From Meloidogyne chitwoodi (taxonomy: Eukaryota; Nematoda; Chromadorea; Rhabditida; Meloidogynidae): 64,000 nucleotides of DNA. This document shows, piece by piece, positions 9,392-19,621 of this stretch. Below the pieces are notes generated by a model. The model made no database searches, was not told the origin of the DNA, and was given only the letters and a program-made list of their open reading frames with translations. Numbering within the stretch: position 1 is the first letter of the stretch; each line of letters starts with the position of its first letter. A program made the translations under genes and the position numbers. The stretch is from the NCBI GenBank assembly GCA_015183035.1, contig JACZZP010000017.1, positions 1,612,001-1,676,000 on the forward strand. The letters are read 5' to 3'.

Positions 9392-11421
9392 ATGTTAGTC
9401 TCTACCTTTTTGAAGTTTTCAATTTTATTAATTTTATTTTTATTTTTAACTGAAAATACAAAAGCAATGACTGAAGAACAACTTAATGTAAGTTTATTTT
9501 TTTGATTTAAATTAAAATTTAATTTTTTTAAATTAAATAGGAGTTCCTTGAAAATCTTGAAAAATATTTGAAAGGTCAATTTGATGATAATTCAATTGAA
9601 AAATATAAAACTTATATGAAGGTTATTATAGAAGAATTTAATAAAAATAAAAATAATAAATTATTTAAAGATCCTAAAGTATGTTATTAATTAAAAATAA
9701 TACCTTTTTATTTATTCCGAGTACCCAATTTTCTCTCAAAAATTTCTTTAATTAATTTATTTATTTAATTATTAAAAATAAAAAATTATAGCATTCATTT
9801 AATAAATTTAAATTTATGAGACTCAAATGGTACATATTGAATTAAATAAACCTTTAATTAAGGTTCCCTAACCTTTCGTCACTGAACCATTCGTCACTGA
9901 ACCTTTCGTCACTAAAATCATATTTTTTAGATAATTGATACTGTGACTTATACTAGATTTTTTATTTCTGGACCGATTTGAACGAATGAGGTGTCATTTG
10001 AAAGAGCTCCGAAAATTGAGTCGATCCAGATATGGGAAAAGTTGGTCCGACAAATAGCAGCCGAATTACAGACTTTTGAAACTCGAAAAACAATAGGGGA
10101 TCAATTCATTTTCAGGTGAAAATTAAATGTGTAAATTATAACTCATTCGAACGAGCTCTTTAAGCTGAGTCGAATGAGATAAGAATCAGCTCGATGGAGC
10201 AGCTTTAACAAAGATAAAGGATTGAAGCTCTTTGGAAAAATTCTTTGTGGCTCCTGAGGGTAGACCGAGCATGGTCTTCGCACAAACTTTGATATATTGG
10301 GGGTGTTTTATTATTTGCTCCATTTTTGGACTTTTCCTTGAAGATAGTTCGGGAACAGCCTCGGTAATAGATGAGATTGATCCCCTATTGTTTTTCGAGT
10401 TTCAAAAGTCTGTAATTCGGCTGCTATTTGTCGGACCAACTTTTCCCATATCTGGATCGACTCAATTTTCGGAGCTCTTTCAAATGACACCTCATTCGTT
10501 CAAATCGGTCCAGAAATAAAAAATCTAGTATAAGTCACAGTATCAATTATCTAAAAAATATGATTTTAGTGACGAAAGGTTCAGTGACGAATGGTTCAGT
10601 GACGAAAGGTTTTGACGGAAGGTTCATTGACGAAAAGTTCAGTGACGAAAGGTTCGGCCACCTTAATTAAACTTTTTCATTCATTCACTGTGTTACGTTT
10701 ATATTTATTAAATATTATCATTTAATAAATTTAAAAAATTAAATTTAAATATTTATTTTCCTTTTTTTAGCAAATATCAAGAGATTTTAAAATTTATTGT
10801 TCAATGAGGGAACTTGAAGAATTCTCAATAGATAAAGAAAATATTAAAGTAAATTGTTGTGAACATAGTATATTTAATAAGGATGATCTTATTAAATTTT
10901 GGATTAATAATAAAGAAGATATTGGATACTGTCCAAATTGTTATTCTAAAATTCCAATTAATGAAAGAACAAGTAGTCCCTCTAATTATAGTGAAACAAG
11001 TAATACAAACGAAATTATTAATTCTTTTATATCTGAAGAAAATCAAAATAATATTTTGAGTCCAAACAAACAATTATTTGAAAATACTTCTTTTCATAAA
11101 GGTGAATCTAGTATGGGAAGAAGAAGTATGTCTACTTTAGTTGATATTAGCCGAGAAGAAATAATTGAACAATCTCCAGTTATTGAAAGATCAAAATCAT
11201 TTGGTGGCCTTAGTAGAAGATTCTTTGCTACTCCAAGTCCAGGCAGATTATTAAAAAGTCCGAAAAAATCTTTACAAAGTGCAGTCAATAATTTAAGAAA
11301 TAAATCTTTTGACAGTTTAAAGTCTTTAATTGGTTTAGGAAAAGGAAAATTATCTAAAAAAAGTCCAAAGGAAGGAAAATTAAATAAAAAAGATAAAACT
11401 AATTCAGATGATGAACATTAA
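9392..11421 (+). CDS. Secreted protein with degenerate RING and basic tail, array gene C
   Basis: Predicted 294 aa in three exons: 9392-9487, 9541-9678, 10771-11421, all phase 0. The signal peptide is residues 1-25 (ends ENTKA). The RING-equivalent region keeps C-x-H (CCEH) and the final C-x2-C (YCPNC) but lacks the first C-x2-C pair and the second His/Cys, so it cannot bind two zinc ions in the usual way. The tail is nearly identical to that of gene A (FGGLSRRFFATPSPGR and onward), while the first exon is like gene E: a mosaic gene. The second intron (1,092 bp) is swollen by a foldback element. Function unknown; possibly a non-catalytic relative of the RING members. Confidence 0.82.
9862..10662. 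mobile_element. Foldback element in intron 2 of gene C, TTAA-flanked
   Basis: Inverted arms of about 245 bp (about 9862-10106 and 10377-10662) pair almost base for base over gaatgaggtgtcatttgaaa / its complement. The ends carry tandem subrepeats of cctttcgtcactgaac, three on the left and about five on the right. Both ends are flanked by ttaattaa, consistent with a TTAA target (piggyBac-like) or an 8-bp duplication. It is 801 bp, with no transposase; the open frame 10232-10519 is an arm shadow. Confidence 0.8.
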
Positions 11422-12678
11422 TTAATTTTTTGAAAAGAATTAAAAAATATATTATTCAATTTATTCTAAAAGTAAGAAAAAAAGTAAATATTTTGGATGG
11501 GAAAAATTTAAAAAAATTAAAAAAAATATTATATTTTTATTATTTATTTAAAAAAAAATTTTATTTTAATGCTAACAACCTTTTTTAATTTATTTTATTA
11601 TATTTTATTTAAATATTCTTTTTTATTTAATTTTATTTATTTTATTTAACATTTTTTTAAAGTAAAGATATTTGGGTAAATTTTGTTTTTTAATTTTTAT
11701 TTAAATAATTTTTAATAAGAAAAACTAATTTATTGGGATTAATGTTTAAAAATATTTATAAATTTAAAAAAAAAAAAGTTTTATTAAAATTTTATATTTT
11801 ATCCTGTGTGGTGGTATTAAATTATTATTTTGATTTGCAAACATAACTAAATCCATTGCCTTTAAAAGTTGTGGAGGAGAAGGAACATAATTAAATTATT
11901 AGGATATCCACTACATAGATCGGCCAAATTCAAATATTTGATCAATTTTTTTTTTTCAAATTGTTTGATTTGAATTTGATTTGATTTATACAATAATTTT
12001 TGACATTTTTGAAATATTATTTTTTTAATAAAATATTTCTGAATATTTTTTATTATATATTGGATTATTCCAAAATATTGAGATTACCACTAATCATTTA
12101 AATTAAAATTTTGAAAAAATTATTTTATAAGAAAAATAAATAATTAAATATTTTAATAGAATTAATATAATTTAAAATTATTTTTTTTTTATAAAAATAA
12201 ATTTAAAAAAAAATAATAAATTTTAAATTTAATAAAATAATTTTAATAAAAGTAAAATAAATATAAAATTGCAGAATTTAAAAATTAAAAGAAATAAAAA
12301 TTATTTTATTGAATTATAGGGTGTAAAATTTTTAAAAAAATTTTTAATTTTTAAAAAAAAATTTAAAAATGCCGGAAATAATTTTGCAAATAAAATAAAA
12401 AAATTAATAAAAGTTCCACCCACTGATTTTTATTTCCGTTAATTTTTTAATTTTCCGAATTTTTTTCTATTAAAAATTTTTTTTTAATTTTAAGGAAGAA
12501 AAATTAAAAAAAGCGTAGTAGAAAATCAATTTAATTTTATAAAAAATTTGAATAAATTTTTTAATATTTAAATAGCTTCAATTAAAATATTTATTAACAT
12601 TTAAAAAAATACAAAAATATTTAAATTACCCCAAAATTAACTCTAATAAACATCTTACCTATTTTAAAAAAACCTAAA
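11422..12678. other. Intergenic between genes C and D
   Basis: The first 300 bp are the duplicated 3' flank (aaagtaaagatatttgggtaaat near 11660). From about 12275 the upstream block of gene D begins: gcagaatttaaaaattaaaa, then aagttccacccactgatttt near 12410, then atttaaatagcttcaatta near 12570. The same order is found before gene F. No gene between. Confidence 0.5.
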
Positions 12679-14249
12679 ATGTTTTTTTCAATTAAAAAAT
12701 TATTTTTTGGCATTTTAATTATTTTTCCTTTAATTTTGAATGCTATGAAGGAGAAGAATCAGAGAAGAGAGAATAATCCACAAATTATTGTTGAAGAAGA
12801 AGAGAATTATGAAGTAAAGCCTGGAGACCTTGTAAGTTATTTAATATAAATATTTTTAATTAAAAATATAAAATTTATTTTTAAAGGTTGTAGATCCTCA
12901 GACAATGATAAATTTTGCAAATTATATAAATTTAAATAATTATTTAAATAAAAGTTCAGAAGAGGAGGTAATACATATATTTTAATTTAAAATTAAATTT
13001 TTCTTTAATATCCTCGAAAAAAAAACACAATAATTGTGTCAAGTCTTAAATTTATATTGGTAATTTATATTCTCACAAAAAATCGAGAAAAACAATTTTA
13101 CAATTTAGGATTTTCTTACCTTTTATCAACAAAAGTAATGTAAAAGTTCCAGTTCCGGAACTAAAAAATTTTTTGAATTGGAACTAGTTCCGTGGAAATT
13201 TTGGAACTTTTGCATTATTGTTAATCACCTCAGGAGAAAATTTTAAAATATTTATATAATATTTAAAAGAAATATAAAATAATAATAATTATTATTTATA
13301 GATAAATAAAGCAATTAATTTAATTATTAAATATAAAGGAATAAATGAAACAGAAAATAATAGAATAATTAATTTGGATAAAAATGATAAAATTAAATTT
13401 TTAGCTGAAGAATTAATTTCTGCCAATTTAGATTCAAAAATTTTAACAGCAAAAAATGATGAAAGTTATAAATTATTTAAAAATCCAAACGTTGGTTTTT
13501 AAATTTTAAAATTATTTTAATTATTTTTTAATTTTTAGAGTTTTTCTGAAGATTTGGAAATTCTTTTATTATATAACGTTAAAAAACCGAACAAAGAATT
13601 TATAAAAAATAATATTGTGAATAAACAATGTTCTGAATGTAATGAACCAATGAATCCAAAAAGTCAAGAAATTATTTGTTTTAAAAAATGTGAACATATT
13701 TCACATGAAGAATGTGTTCGTGAAGAATGGATTAGAAATTACCCAAATATTGGATATTGTCCTCAATGTGAAAAAATAAATTTGGAAAATCATGAGCAGG
13801 GACAAACTAGTCAAAATATAATTTCAAATCAAGAAATTGTGGAACAACCATTTGAACATTCTCCTCAACATTTAGATGAGAGTATTGGCAGAAAAGACGA
13901 AATATTTGAACAATTTAAATCTCCTCAACATATAAATAGTATTCAAAGAAGTAAGTCTACTTTAGTTGGTATTGGACGAAAAGATGAAGAAAGACTTGAT
14001 CAATCTCCATTTATTAGAAGAGCAAACTCATTAGTTGGTTTTAGCAAAAGATTCCTTTCTACTTCAAGTCCAGGCAGATTTTTAAAAAAGTCAAAATCTA
14101 TAAAAGATATACCTAAATATATAAGTAAATCTTTTGACAGTTTAAAGTCTTTTATAAGTCTAGGCAAAGGAAAATCATCTAAAAAAAGTCCAAAGAAAGG
14201 AAAATCAAATAAAAAAGATGAAATTAATTCAGATGATGAACATTATTAA
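12679..14249 (+). CDS. Secreted RING-H2 protein, array gene D
   Basis: Predicted 377 aa in four exons: 12679-12831, 12887-12967, 13302-13490, 13539-14249, all phase 0 (the last intron starts gttggt). Signal peptide 1-22 (ends LILNA). The RING-H2 ligands are C172, C175, C192, H194, H197, C200, C215, C218. The tail carries SSPGRFLKKSKS and the polybasic GKSSKKSPKKGKSNKKDE before NSDDEHY. The RING segment is nearly identical in DNA to gene F, while the stretch ISKSFDSLKSF resembles gene C. It is the best-preserved long member of the array. Inferred to be an exported E3-type protein; substrate unknown. Confidence 0.87.
13127..13224. mobile_element. Short palindromic MITE in intron 2 of gene D
   Basis: Ends caacaaaagtaatgtaaaag and acttttgcattattgtt are inverted copies, with gttccagttccggaac and gttccgtggaa facing each other inside. 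About 98 bp. It explains why this intron is longer than its counterparts in A and F. Confidence 0.6.
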
Positions 14250-14403
14250 TTATTTGAAGAATTAAAAAATATATTATTCAATTTATTCTAAAAAAAGTAA
14301 ATATTTTAGAAGGGAAAAATATAAAAAAAAATTAAAAAAAAACTTTAAAAAATTAAAAAAAATTAAATTATTATTATTTCGTGATCAACCAAATTCATCA
14401 AAA

Positions 14404-14556
14404 CCCTATTTATCACATAACCAATTGGTCAAATCTCTTTTAAACGGATAAAAGTAATGAAAAGCCTCCAATAGAACAAAGTTTGTGAGAAGATAAATAG
14501 TTAAAAGAGATTTGACCGAAATGGTGATTTGGCCAATTGGTTATGAGATAAATAGG
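14404..14556. mobile_element. Palindromic MITE downstream of gene D
   Basis: The left end cctatttatcacataaccaa pairs with ttggttatgagataaatagg on the right; ccaattggtcaaatctcttt faces aaaagagatttgaccgaaat. About 153 bp. A sister copy lies at the same relative place after gene F (18999-19153). Confidence 0.8.
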
Positions 14557-15255
14557 AAGACCTCTTTTTAAAAAACAATTTTTTCATTTTTCAATTAAAA
14601 AAGCCTTGTAAAGTTCTAAAATTAATTTTATTTATTTTAATGCTAACAATTATTTTATTTATTATTTAAATATTCTTTTTTATTATCTAATTTATTTTAT
14701 TTAACAATTTTATTTAAAGTAAAGATATTTGGGTAAATTTTGTTTTTTAATTTTTATTTAAATATATATTTTATCTGTAATTTTAAAATTTAAAATTACT
14801 ACTTGAAATGAGATAAATAAATAAATAAAAATTTAACAATAATTAAATAAGAGAATTAAAAAAAAAATAAAAAAAAATATTTTTTAAAATAAGTTTAAAA
14901 AAAAATAAGCTCTGCAGATGCATAGAAGAGATAATTGACTCTGCGCTCTCTGTCTTTATCTAACGAGTAGAGGAGATTTTCATAGTTGACCAATACATTT
15001 TAGGTAGTCAGTTATTTTTTGCCATAACTTTTTTATTTATTGACCGATCTAAATAATTTTTTTAATAAAATCGAAAACTTTCAATAAGCTCATTATTTTG
15101 ACTATTTGCCAAATCTTCAGATAATTCTGTATATTGCAGCTAGAGGAAAGATGCAGAATTTAAAAATTAAAAATAAAAATTATTTTATTGAATTATAGGG
15201 TGGAAAATTTAAAAAAATTTAAATTAAAAAAAAATAAATAAAAGTTCCACCCACT

Positions 15256-15358
15256 AATTTTTAATGTTTAATTTTTAATGTTTAATGTTTAATTTTTAAT
15301 TTTTAATTTTTAATTTTTAATTTTTAATTTTTAATTTTTAATTTTTAATTTTTAATTT
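15256..15358. repeat. Heptamer tandem repeat (tttttaa)n
   Basis: About 14 units of tttttaa, with a few tgtttaa variants at the left end. A simple microsatellite in the intergenic region before gene E. Confidence 0.9.
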
Positions 15359-15841
15359 ATGTAAATTATAGAGAAAGAAAATGTGTGGGCGAGGAAAAGA
15401 AAATAAATTTTTTAAGGGAAATGGTAATATTTAAGGAACTCAATTTAAATTTAAAATTACACTCATTCACTATTAAATTATATAAACAAATAAATCCTAA
15501 AGAAATTTAAAACATTTTTGCCTTAAAAAATTTTGAAAAATAAAATTCTAGTTATTTTCGTTTTTAAACTTAATTATTAAAACAATTTTATTTGTGTTTA
15601 TGAAAAATTTTTTAAAAAGAAAAAATTATTTACATATCACAAAAAAGGCAAATTAATTTTTATCGAATATCACAAATATTCTCGGATAATTCCTTTGATT
15701 TTAAAAAAATTGAATTCGTCCGTAGGATATTATCTTGTCCTTAAACATTTCGTTCCTTTGCATAAACTTTTCGATTTAAATAAATTATTCAAACAATAGA
15801 GGAATATTTAGGTTAGAAAAATTAATTAGAATAAAGGAGTG

Positions 15842-16075
15842 TGTTCTGTCTTAAATATCCTACTTAAGAGTAACGGGAGTGTCCGATAATAATGTAGAAT
15901 TCGAGAAAGCAAAGGTTTATCACGGAGCAAACACAATAGAAGTGAAGTAGAGAATAGGGTTGAAGTGTAGCTGGTCGATGATTTTAACTCAAAGGCTGGT
16001 TTATTACAAGTGCTTATATAGTATGAATACTAGACCGTTAACAATGTCTATAAAAGCCACCACTCAAATACAACA
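15842..16075. mobile_element. Solo LTR of a retrotransposon in the gene E promoter
   Basis: 234 bp, starting TGTTCTG and ending ACAACA (TG...CA ends, short TGTT/AACA inverted repeat). It is flanked on both sides by gagtg (15837-15841 and 16076-16080). The paralog promoters at 6060 and 9300 have the uninterrupted sequence aaaggagtgttaaataa, proving insertion with a 5-bp target duplication. A TATA-like tctataaaag lies near 16048. No internal retrotransposon sequence remains, so it is a solo LTR left by recombination. It sits about 100 bp before the start codon of gene E. Confidence 0.88.
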
Positions 16076-16173
16076 GAGTGTTAAATAATTTAAATTTTTT
16101 AATATTTAAATAGCTCAATGAAACTAAAATTAATTAAATTAAAATATTTTACTAAAAATAAATAAATTAAAAA

Positions 16174-17131
16174 ATGTCAGTTTCTACCTTTTTGAAGTTT
16201 TCAATTTTATTAGTAATTTTGTTTTTATTTTTAACTGAAAATACAAAAGCAGAGATAACTGATAATGAACTTAATGTAAGTTTATTTTTTATTTTAAATT
16301 AAAATTTAATATATTTTTTTAAAAATTAAATAGGAGTACCTTGATAATCTTAAATCGTTTTCTATAAAGAATTTTAGAAATGATCCAAATAAGGTAAATT
16401 TATTTTTAAAATGATTTAAAATTAAAATTTAGAAATTAAAAAATAATTATTTTTCAGTTAGATAATCAATTGACAGAAGAAGAAAAAAGTAAATTAAAGA
16501 CGATAGAAGAAGGAATTGAATATTCAGCTCAAAAATATAAAGATCTTATGTTAAAAGTTATAAGAGAAATGAGAGAAAAATCTAAAGTTTTATTTCAGGA
16601 TATTACAGTATATTTTTAATTTAAAAATAAAATTATAAAATTAAAAAAAATATCAAAATAATACCTTTTTTAAAATAATTTTATTCTTTGTACTCGTCTC
16701 AGAATTTTTTTTTTAAATTTATATTATATATATAAAAAATATAAATTTTAATTAATATGTGCTAATAAATTTCTGAGACTCAAATGGTGTCACACAGCTT
16801 TAAAAAATAAGTTAAAGTTTTTTGAATAAAAATTATTAAATATTATTTTTAAATAAATTAAATATTTATTTTTTCTTTTGTTTAGCAAATATTAAGAGAT
16901 TATAATATTTCTATTTTTATTTTGGATCTAGAAAGAGAAAGAAACTCAAAAATTAAAGGAATTGCTTACCTAAATTGTTGTGGATACATTTATGAAGATA
17001 AACTTATTAAATATTGGGTTAATAATAGTCAATTAATTGGAAAATGTCCAAAATGTAAAAAACAAATTAATATTATTGGAGGAGAAAGTGATAGTAATTA
17101 TGAGAAAGGAAAGTCAAGTAAATCTAATTAA
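16174..17131 (+). CDS. Secreted protein with degenerate RING, array gene E
   Basis: Predicted 185 aa in four exons: 16174-16275, 16334-16393, 16458-16607, 16886-17131, all phase 0. The signal peptide is residues 1-27 (ends ENTKA) and differs from gene C by a few residues. A charged helical region follows. The RING-equivalent part keeps only a CC pair and the final C-x2-C (KCPKC); the histidines are gone (CCGYIYEDK). The long tail is missing: the protein ends GKSSKSN soon after. So it is a short, non-RING member, either a specialised form or an early stage of decay, although its frame is fully open. A solo LTR occupies its promoter. Confidence 0.75.
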
Positions 17132-17631
17132 TTAATTTAATTATTTTTTTTTATAAAAATTAATTTAAAAAAAATAAAATAAAATTTTTAAATATAATAA
17201 AATAGTTTTAATAAAAGTAAAATAAATATAAAATTGCAGAAATTTAAAAAAATAAAAATTATATTATTTAATTTTAAAAAAATTTAAATTTTTTTTAATT
17301 TTAAAATTGCCGGAATTAATTTTTTAAATAAAATAAAAAAATTAATAAAAGTTCCACCCTCTAATTTTTATTTCTTTTAATTTTAAAAATTTTTATTTTA
17401 CTACCCAAAATTTATTTAAATTTTAAAAATTAATTTTTCGAAATCTTTTCACAATATCTTTATTAAAAAAAAAATTTTTTAGGGAAAGAAATTTAAAAAA
17501 TGATAGAAAATCAATTTAATTTTCTAAAAAATTTGAATAAATTTTTTAGATATTTAAATAGCTTCAATTAAAAAATATTTATTAACAAAAATTAAAAAAA
17601 TATTTATAATAAAATATTTAATTTAAAAAAA
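17132..17631. promoter_or_regulatory. Upstream block of gene F
   Basis: Repeats the upstream order of gene D: ttgcagaa at about 17235, aaagttccaccctctaattt at 17349, tagaaaatcaatttaatttt at about 17503 and tttaaatagcttcaattaaa at about 17553. Likely a shared promoter carried along by duplication. No independent gene. Confidence 0.55.
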
Positions 17632-18857
17632 ATGTTTTTTTCAATTAAATTATTTTTTTTAATTATTTTAATTATTTTTCCTTTAATTTTAAATGCTATG
17701 GAGAAACAGAGAGGAAATAATAGGCAACAAAAACAAGAAAAAGTAATTTATCTATTTTAATTAAAATTTAATTATTAATTTTATTAAGGGAGAAAGTTCA
17801 ACTGTTTTAGGTAATGACAATATTGAGTCTTCATTAAACCCTCAAGAAGTAAATAAATTTATTTAATTTATTTATTTTAATTAAAATTTATTTATTTTTA
17901 TAAAGGTTGTGGATTATAATACAGTATTAAAATTTATTGGTAAATTAATAATAAATTATTTAAATGAAATTACAGAAGAAGAGGTAATAAAAATATTTTT
18001 ATTTTATTTTAATAAAATAAAAATAATTTAATTAATTAAAAAAATAATTATTTATAGATAAATAAAGCAATTAATTTAATTATTAAATATAAAAAAATAA
18101 ATAAAACAAAAAATAATAGAATTATTAAATTGCCTAAAAATGATAAAATTTTCTTTTTATCTTCTGAATTATTTTTTGTTCGTTTAGCTGTTAAAATTTT
18201 AAAAGTAAAAGATGATCCAACAGTTACTTTATTTAAAGATATTAATGTTTGTTGTTTTTTAAATTTAAAATAAATATTTTTTTTAATTTTAAGAGTTTTT
18301 CTGAAGATTTGAGACATTTATTTATTGTGAATAAACAATGTTCTTTATGTAATGAGTTTATTAATCCAACAAATCAAGAAATTATTAATTTTGAAGAATG
18401 TGAACATATTTCACATGAAGAATGTGTTCGTGAAGAATGGATTAGAAATTACCCAAATATTGGATATTGTCCTAAATGTGAAAAAATAAAGTTGGAAAAT
18501 CAAGAACAGGGACAAACTAGTCAAAATATAATTTCAAATCAAGAAATTGTGGAACAACCATTTGAACATTCTCCTCAACATTTAGATGAGAGTATTGGCC
18601 AAAAAGAAGAAATTATTGAACAAGTTAAATCTGATGAAAGATCAAAATCACTTAGTTATAGCAAAAGATTTCCTAATATTCAAATTCCAGGCAAATTAAT
18701 ATTAAAAAAGTCAAACAATTCTGTAAATAATGCAGTCAAATATGTTGGAAAAAAATCATCAGCATTTGTCAAATCTTTAATAGATCTAGGAAAAGGAAAA
18801 TCATCTAAAAAAAGTCAAAATAAAGGAAAATTAAATAAAAAAGATGAAATTAATTAA
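17632..18857 (+). CDS. Secreted RING-H2 protein, array gene F
   Basis: Predicted 333 aa in five exons: 17632-17742, 17789-17848, 17906-17983, 18058-18246, 18294-18857, all phase 0. The first 22 residues are identical to the gene A signal peptide. RING-H2 ligands C162, C165, C182, H184, H187, C190, C205, C208 are all present. The tail is shorter and more diverged (QIPGKLILKKS) and ends in GKSSKKSQNKGKLNKKDE. The stop arises where the paralogs have a Ser codon (tca to taa): the lost residues would have been DDEH, and the sequence gatgatgaacat is still readable after the stop. Expected activity as for D, since the RING segments are nearly identical. Confidence 0.85.
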
Positions 18858-19621
18858 GATGATGAACATTAAATTTTTTGAAGAATTAAAAAATATATTA
18901 TTCAATTTATTCTAAAAGTAAGAAAAAAAATTAAAAAACTGTAAAAAACAAAACAAAAAAATATTATTATATTAATGGTATCAACCCAATTCATCTATAC
19001 CCTATTTATCACATAACCAATTGGTCAAATCACTTTTAAACGAATAAAGTAATGAAACGCCCCCAATATAGAACAAAGTTTGTGCAAAGACAAACTAATT
19101 AAAAGAGATTTGACCGAAATGGTGATTTGGCCAATTGGTTATGAGATAAATAGTCTTTTTAAAAACAATTTATTCATTATTGATTAACTCGTAAAAATAT
19201 AAAAAATTTAAAAAACCTCATATATTTCTAAAATTATTTTAATTTATTTTAATGCTAACAATTTATTTTATATGTTATATTTAAATATTATTTTTAATTA
19301 TATAATTTTTATTTATTTTATTTAGTATTTTTTAAAGTAAAGATATTTGGGTAAATTTTGTTTTTTAATTTTTATTTAAATATATACTAGATATTTTATC
19401 TGTGTAATTTTACAAATTTGAAATGGAATATATATATTTTGGTTGCTAATTAATTAGGAAAAATATTAATTTGTTTATATATAAATATTTAAAATTGTTT
19501 TAAATTATTATATTTTTTGGGTAGCGACCATACAACTCAAAAAATTCAAAAATATTTTATTTAATTAATTTTTATTAATTTAATAAAAATTTAAAATTTC
19601 AGATTCAATAAAAAAATTAAA
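18858..19621. other. Intergenic between gene F and tyrosinase 1
   Basis: Contains the F copy of the palindromic MITE and the duplicated 3' flank (agtaaagatatttgggtaaat near 19336). The transcripts on either side converge here. No gene. Confidence 0.5.
18999..19153. mobile_element. Palindromic MITE downstream of gene F
   Basis: Same element as at 14404-14556, with cctatttatcacataaccaa at the left and ttggttatgagataaatag at the right. It lies about 150 bp after the stop codon in both genes, so it was probably inserted before D and F were duplicated. Confidence 0.8.

Larger units (their letters stand above)
14250..15836. other. Intergenic between genes D and E
   Basis: Holds the palindromic MITE at 14404, a 3' flank copy near 14710 (agtaaagatatttgggtaaat), a heptamer tandem repeat at 15256 and, from about 15779, the upstream block of gene E. 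Around 15240 the word aagttccacccactaattttt of the D/F promoter occurs without a D-type gene behind it. No gene seen. Confidence 0.5.

Noticed and set aside
10232..10519. 95-codon open frame in the gene C intron
   Set aside because: Lies across the foldback arm and centre; no known domain; the arm itself explains the sequence.
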